A stretch of 64,000 bases of DNA from Neocallimastix lanati (nom. inval.) (lineage: Eukaryota > Neocallimastigomycota > Neocallimastigomycetes > Neocallimastigales > Neocallimastigaceae): positions 62,001 through 126,000 of the forward strand of contig JACVTC010000001.1 in the NCBI GenBank assembly GCA_016946835.1, written 5' to 3'. The translations under genes and the position numbers were made by a program. Shown here piece by piece: positions 60,048 through 64,000 of the stretch. The notes under the pieces are model-generated. The model was not told where the DNA came from. It saw only the letters and a list, made by a program, of their open reading frames with translations, and did no database searches. Numbering within the stretch: the first letter of the stretch is position 1; the number at the start of each line of letters is the position of its first letter.

Positions 60048-60539
60048 CTTTTATTTTTATTTTTATTTTTTTTTTTATTTTTTTTTTATTTTTTTTTTAT
60101 TTTTTTTTTTGCATAAAGCAAGACATTTTTTATTAAATTATATTTTTTTTTTCGAATTTCTTAAATAATATCTACATAATTAAAATTATAACTTAAATAA
60201 TTTATTTTTCTATTTAAATAAAAAATAAAAAAGTATATATTTTGATTATTATCAATATTAATAATAGTAATAATTTTTTTTTATAATATATTTAAATGAA
60301 AGATTATTGCATAATTTTTATTTTACTACATATTTTTTTATACTATAATATTAATTTTAAAACTTTCTGTTATTGTTTTATTTTTATAATAGATCAATAA
60401 TTTTGTTAAATAAATTTTGGGTATATTATTTTTATGAAATAATTTTCATTTAAATATTAGAAAAAGAAATATATATAACTCTTTTTCTAAGAAAATAATC
60501 ATTTATATATATTTATAAACATATATATACATTATCAAT
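58680..60539. other. array spacer 5 (type II, shortened)
   Basis: Type II up to about 59765. It then switches to a region (aatagcattgtttttaccat near 59837) that matches the flank downstream of gene 1 and lacks some 300-400 bp found in the other spacers. The homologue of the 15-bp motif is altered here (gcataaagcaagac, 60111). Confidence 0.75.
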
Positions 60540-62072
60540 TTAAGACGATTTTGATATTATATCTTTTATTGCATCTTCAACTGGTTGATACCTCTTATCA
60601 TTGAGTTGCTCTAAAAGACATTCAAATGGATCGGTTTTGTTACTGAGAACCATTTTTGTAACAGCTGGACTAAATCCACTTACTAAAGCGACTCCAAGAG
60701 AATTATTTTGAACTGGAATGGTTCCACTTCTTCCACAAATATTCCAAAATACTAATCTTGGAAGTATATATCCATTATTTTTAAATCGAATCTTCATATT
60801 GTCAAAGAAGGTATTGGTTGGTCTTTCACCTCGATTAATATTCACCATACTATCAAATTCACAATCTGATAAAATAAGAATATTATTTGGAAGTTCTTCT
60901 TGTCCTAATTTATTATTTTTAGCATGACTTAATATTAAATCGAAGACTGCTTCAATATTAGTATTACTACATATACTGTGCTTATTAATAATATTAAGTT
61001 TTTCTCTTAAAGTTTTAGCATCACTAAAATCTACAAGTATTGGAGAAGAACTAAATGTAATAAATTTATTTTTAAATTTACCAGAACTTTTTTCAGAAAA
61101 ATAAACACCTAAAGCATAAGCTACTTCCATGCAAGAAACGGATGAACTGCTTGATGCCCTAGTTGTCATACTACCAGAAGTATCGACTACACAGATAGTA
61201 TTTCCATTTCCTTGAACATAATCTGGTAATCCTTTCCAAAGTTCTTCTAAAGTATCATCTACATTCATATTATATGTTCCATATTGATGAACAATATCAT
61301 GAGGGAAAAGCACTTCAGAATTAATTTTTGTTTCTCCTTTCTTTAATTTTTCAAGATATTCTAATCTTCTTTCTCTATCATTTCTAAGGAAAGCCTTCTT
61401 ATAAATAAGATTAGCTCTTGAAGGAACGGCAGCATAATTAATTTCATCCCACTTTTTTGCACTCATTGCCACTTCAATTACTTTTAAATATGAACGAAAT
61501 TTAGAAAGTAATTGACGATATTTCTTTTCAGAACATTTGAACTTTTTAATGAAAATTCTTGCTAATTGTCTTGTTTCTTTTGAAGAAGTATTTCCTGAAG
61601 GCATCCATTTAGCACAAAGAGAAATTGATTTATTTTCGTTCATATTAATCTTGTCTTTTTTCAATTGATTTTTAACAATCTTAAAAACATCATCTTGTAA
61701 ATTTCCTTTCATTAATCCAAATAAATCATCCCAACGACCATATTCAGGAACAAGAGATAAAACGGCACGAGCAATATCGATATGATTTTGCGATAATAAT
61801 TCTAAACAAATACGGAAAAGTCTTCTTTCACCAACACCACTTCTACAATCTCTAACATAAAATAACCATTTCACAGCTAAGATTTTATCTTCATTGAAAA
61901 CTCTTAAATATTTTCTTCTGATATCTTCTTCATTCATATTTCTCATAGAAGAAATTGCAAAATTAATATCAAGTAATTCTTTTCCAGAAGTTTTATAACC
62001 AATAGCACCATTTTCAGTATAAGATAATTGATTAGTAGTGTCAACTTCAGATTGAGATAAAGTAGCTAACAT
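60540..62072 (-). CDS. DUF2828/TROVE-like vWA protein, array gene 6
   Basis: Full length and intact. Residues unique to this copy are V73 (A elsewhere, inside the RDCRSG motif), S309 and N363 (D elsewhere). It is the last copy of the array: its 5' flank resembles the others only up to about 62310. Confidence 0.88.
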   Translation of the reverse strand: MLATLSQSEVDTTNQLSYTENGAIGYKTSGKELLDINFAISSMRNMNEEDIRRKYLRVFNEDKILAVKWLFYVRDCRSGVGERRLFRICLELLSQNHIDIARAVLSLVPEYGRWDDLFGLMKGNLQDDVFKIVKNQLKKDKINMNENKSISLCAKWMPSGNTSSKETRQLARIFIKKFKCSEKKYRQLLSKFRSYLKVIEVAMSAKKWDEINYAAVPSRANLIYKKAFLRNDRERRLEYLEKLKKGETKINSEVLFPHDIVHQYGTYNMNVDDTLEELWKGLPDYVQGNGNTICVVDTSGSMTTRASSSSSVSCMEVAYALGVYFSEKSSGKFKNKFITFSSSPILVDFSDAKTLREKLNIINKHSICSNTNIEAVFDLILSHAKNNKLGQEELPNNILILSDCEFDSMVNINRGERPTNTFFDNMKIRFKNNGYILPRLVFWNICGRSGTIPVQNNSLGVALVSGFSPAVTKMVLSNKTDPFECLLEQLNDKRYQPVEDAIKDIISKSS

Positions 62073-62310
62073 TTTTGATTTCTTTTTACTTTAGAAAAAA
62101 AATTTTAAATTATTAAATAATAATATTTATTTTATATTAAAGAATTTTTATTTTTATTAAATAATGTTTTAAATTTAAATACTTTTTCTTTTTTTTAAAT
62201 AATAGAATGAAAATATATTTATTCAAAATTAATTGAATAAATAATTATTAACTAGTGAAAAATACAATGAAAAAAAAAAAAAAGAAACTTTTCAAAAGTA
62301 TTTATATTAA

Positions 62311-62885
62311 ATTTTTTAATAATAAATATTTAAAATTTTTATTATAATAAAAAATAATAATTGATTAAATTTTAAAATTATCTGAACCATCATAAAAATT
62401 TATTCATTTATTCATTAATTAGTTTATTTATCCATTTAGTTATTAATTTATTTAATTATTTAATTATTTAATTATTTAATTATTTTTTTTTTAATTAAAT
62501 CATTAATGTAAATATTATTTATATAGAAAATATTTATTTATTTATATATTTATTTATTCATTCAATTATATATACATTAATCTATTTATCTATGTAAATA
62601 TTCATTTATCTATTTATTTATTATTTGACTAAACCATCATATAAAAATTTATTATAATTTATTATTATTTATTAATAAATTGTTTTATCCATTTATTTAT
62701 TTAATTATTTATCTATAGAATTATTTATTTATATATTTATTTATTTACTTATTTTTTAACTAAACCATTAATATAATAAAAAAAAAAAAAAAAAATATAA
62801 TAAAAAAAAATTATATTTTTTATAATTTGTTTTTTTTGATCTTTAATATATTAAAATTCTTAACCACAACATTTAAATTATTTTT

Positions 62886-62924
<39 letters not shown>

Positions 62925-63589
62925 AATTTATTTTAATTAATTAATGGATGATTTAATATAACAAAAAAAAAAAATTTTTTTTTAAACAAACTTTAAATTA
63001 TTTTTACTTCCATTATATTTTTACACATTTATTATAAATATCTATAATATAAAACAAACTGATAATATGTGAAATAAAATTATTTTGATCAATTAATAAG
63101 AAATACTTTCTTCTTAAATTGCCCAGAATGATTAAATTATAACTATATACCATATATAATTTCTTACAAACAATAATTGTTTATTATAGTTAACTTTAAA
63201 ATATTTTTTATTATCATAGTAATTAATAAAATTAAATTTTTAAATACTAAGATTTATATTATTAATTAACAAATAATATTTGTTTATAGTAGTTTAAGAG
63301 AGGTCATAAATACTTAAAATTAAAGCAAAGGTAGTAAGCTTTCCAGCAAAGCTGATTAGAGAGCAATAGAATTGGAAGATTAGAAAGAACATTTTGAATT
63401 ATGTCTTATTTTATATTTACTTTTTCTTATTTACTATTTATTATTTATTATTTAATTATTTATTATATATTATTCAATTATTTATTATTTTTATTTATTA
63501 TTTATTACTTATTATTAATTATTTAATATTTAATATTTATTATTTACTATTTACTATTTATTATTTATTATATATTATTCAATTATTTA
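62311..63589. other. gene-free AT-rich spacer with one less AT-rich patch
   Basis: TTTA/TTAA repeats, T-runs at 62889-62915. At 63292-63395 a GC-richer patch includes a short hairpin (agcttt-ccagc-aaagct, about 63338-63354). It could be a piece of an RNA gene or an exon; no identity was found. Confidence 0.45.
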
Positions 63590-64000
63590 TTATTTATTAT
63601 TTATTATTCCATTATTTATTATTTATTATTCCATTATTTATTATTTATTATTCCATTATTTATTATTTATTATTCCATTATTTATTATTTATTATTCCAT
63701 TATTTATTATTTATTATTCCATTATTTATTATTTATTATTCCATTATTTATTATTTATTATTCCATTATTTATTATTTATTATTCCATTATTTATTATTT
63801 ATTATTCTATTATTTATTATTTATTATTCCATTATTTATTATTTATTATTCCATTATTTATTATTTATTATTCTATTATTTATTATTTATTATTCCATTA
63901 TTTATTATTTATTATTCCATTATTTATTATTTATTATTCCATTATTTATTATTTATTATTCCATTATTTATTATTTATTATTCCATTATTTATTATTTAT
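63590..64000. repeat. 22-bp minisatellite, continues beyond the window
   Basis: Unit ccattatttattatttatta+tt with period 22 (for example cc at 63609, 63631 and 63653), about 18 copies, a few with tc in place of cc. It is preceded from 63410 by less regular TTATTATT sequence. Confidence 0.97.

Larger units (their letters stand above)
41271..62310 (-). repeat. tandem gene array, six units of ~3.4-4.2 kb
   Basis: Six copies of a gene plus spacer, all on the minus strand. The stop-to-stop distances are 3653, 3550, 3638, 4192 and 3393 bp. Homology starts near 41271 (aatatttaaagaataacatt, also found downstream of gene 6 near 59830) and fades upstream of gene 6 at about 62310. Spacers hold conserved blocks, for example acactaggcaatatatat followed by the tttctaataattatattt region (44450, 48205, 51638, 55395, 59578). 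Another is gcacgaagcaagcac about 400 bp beyond the stop of most copies. The rest is AT repeats that vary in length. Confidence 0.95.

Noticed and set aside
42292-60927. A 69-codon plus-strand ORF present in all six array genes
   Set aside because: Antisense to conserved coding sequence; its conservation follows from the sense gene.
63590-64000. Possible CRISPR-like array from regular 22-bp spacing
   Set aside because: There are no variable spacers; it is a simple minisatellite in a eukaryotic genome.

Overview
The window is very AT-rich eukaryotic DNA: long homopolymers, AT microsatellites, sparse compact genes and poly-A-tailed LINEs. The best guess for the organism is an anaerobic gut fungus (Neocallimastigomycota). 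The reasons are the extreme AT content outside genes, a GTP-type rather than the usual fungal ATP-type PEP carboxykinase, and codon choice in that gene that is much more GC-rich than its surroundings. This assignment is an inference.

Layout. 1-480 holds ~181-bp tandem repeats. 486-1934 (+) is an uninterrupted FLYWCH/MULE transposase-type gene. 2787-4620 is a large AAAAT micro/minisatellite block. 7028-16630 is a stack of non-LTR (LINE) elements, all reading on the minus strand and inserted into one another; three insertions can be read from their target-site duplications. 17342-19720 (-) is PEP carboxykinase, with a predicted tiny first exon and a TATA box. 19830-35200 is mostly gene-free AT-rich DNA with satellites, a foldback (MITE-like) element, a dispersed ~290-bp repeat, two copies of a SINE-like or ncRNA-like repeat, a decayed coding region, an old LINE fragment and a three-copy tandem repeat. 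35219-36151 (-) encodes a secreted, highly acidic/basic-repeat protein. 40241-40291 is a near-perfect hairpin.

The most notable system lies at 41270-62310: six head-to-tail, nearly identical genes (510 aa each, minus strand). Each has an N-terminal DUF2828/TROVE-like helical region and a C-terminal von Willebrand A domain with an intact MIDAS motif, resembling the Ro60-type RNA-binding architecture. The intergenic spacers fall into two types, show a dimeric duplication history and contain a visible recombination switch. One spacer carries a leftover gene 3' end. The coding parts are much more uniform than the spacers, which suggests selection and/or gene conversion. 63590-64000 is a 22-bp minisatellite that runs off the window.

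No tRNA, rRNA or CRISPR was recognised. Most regulatory statements are weak because the background is so AT-rich.
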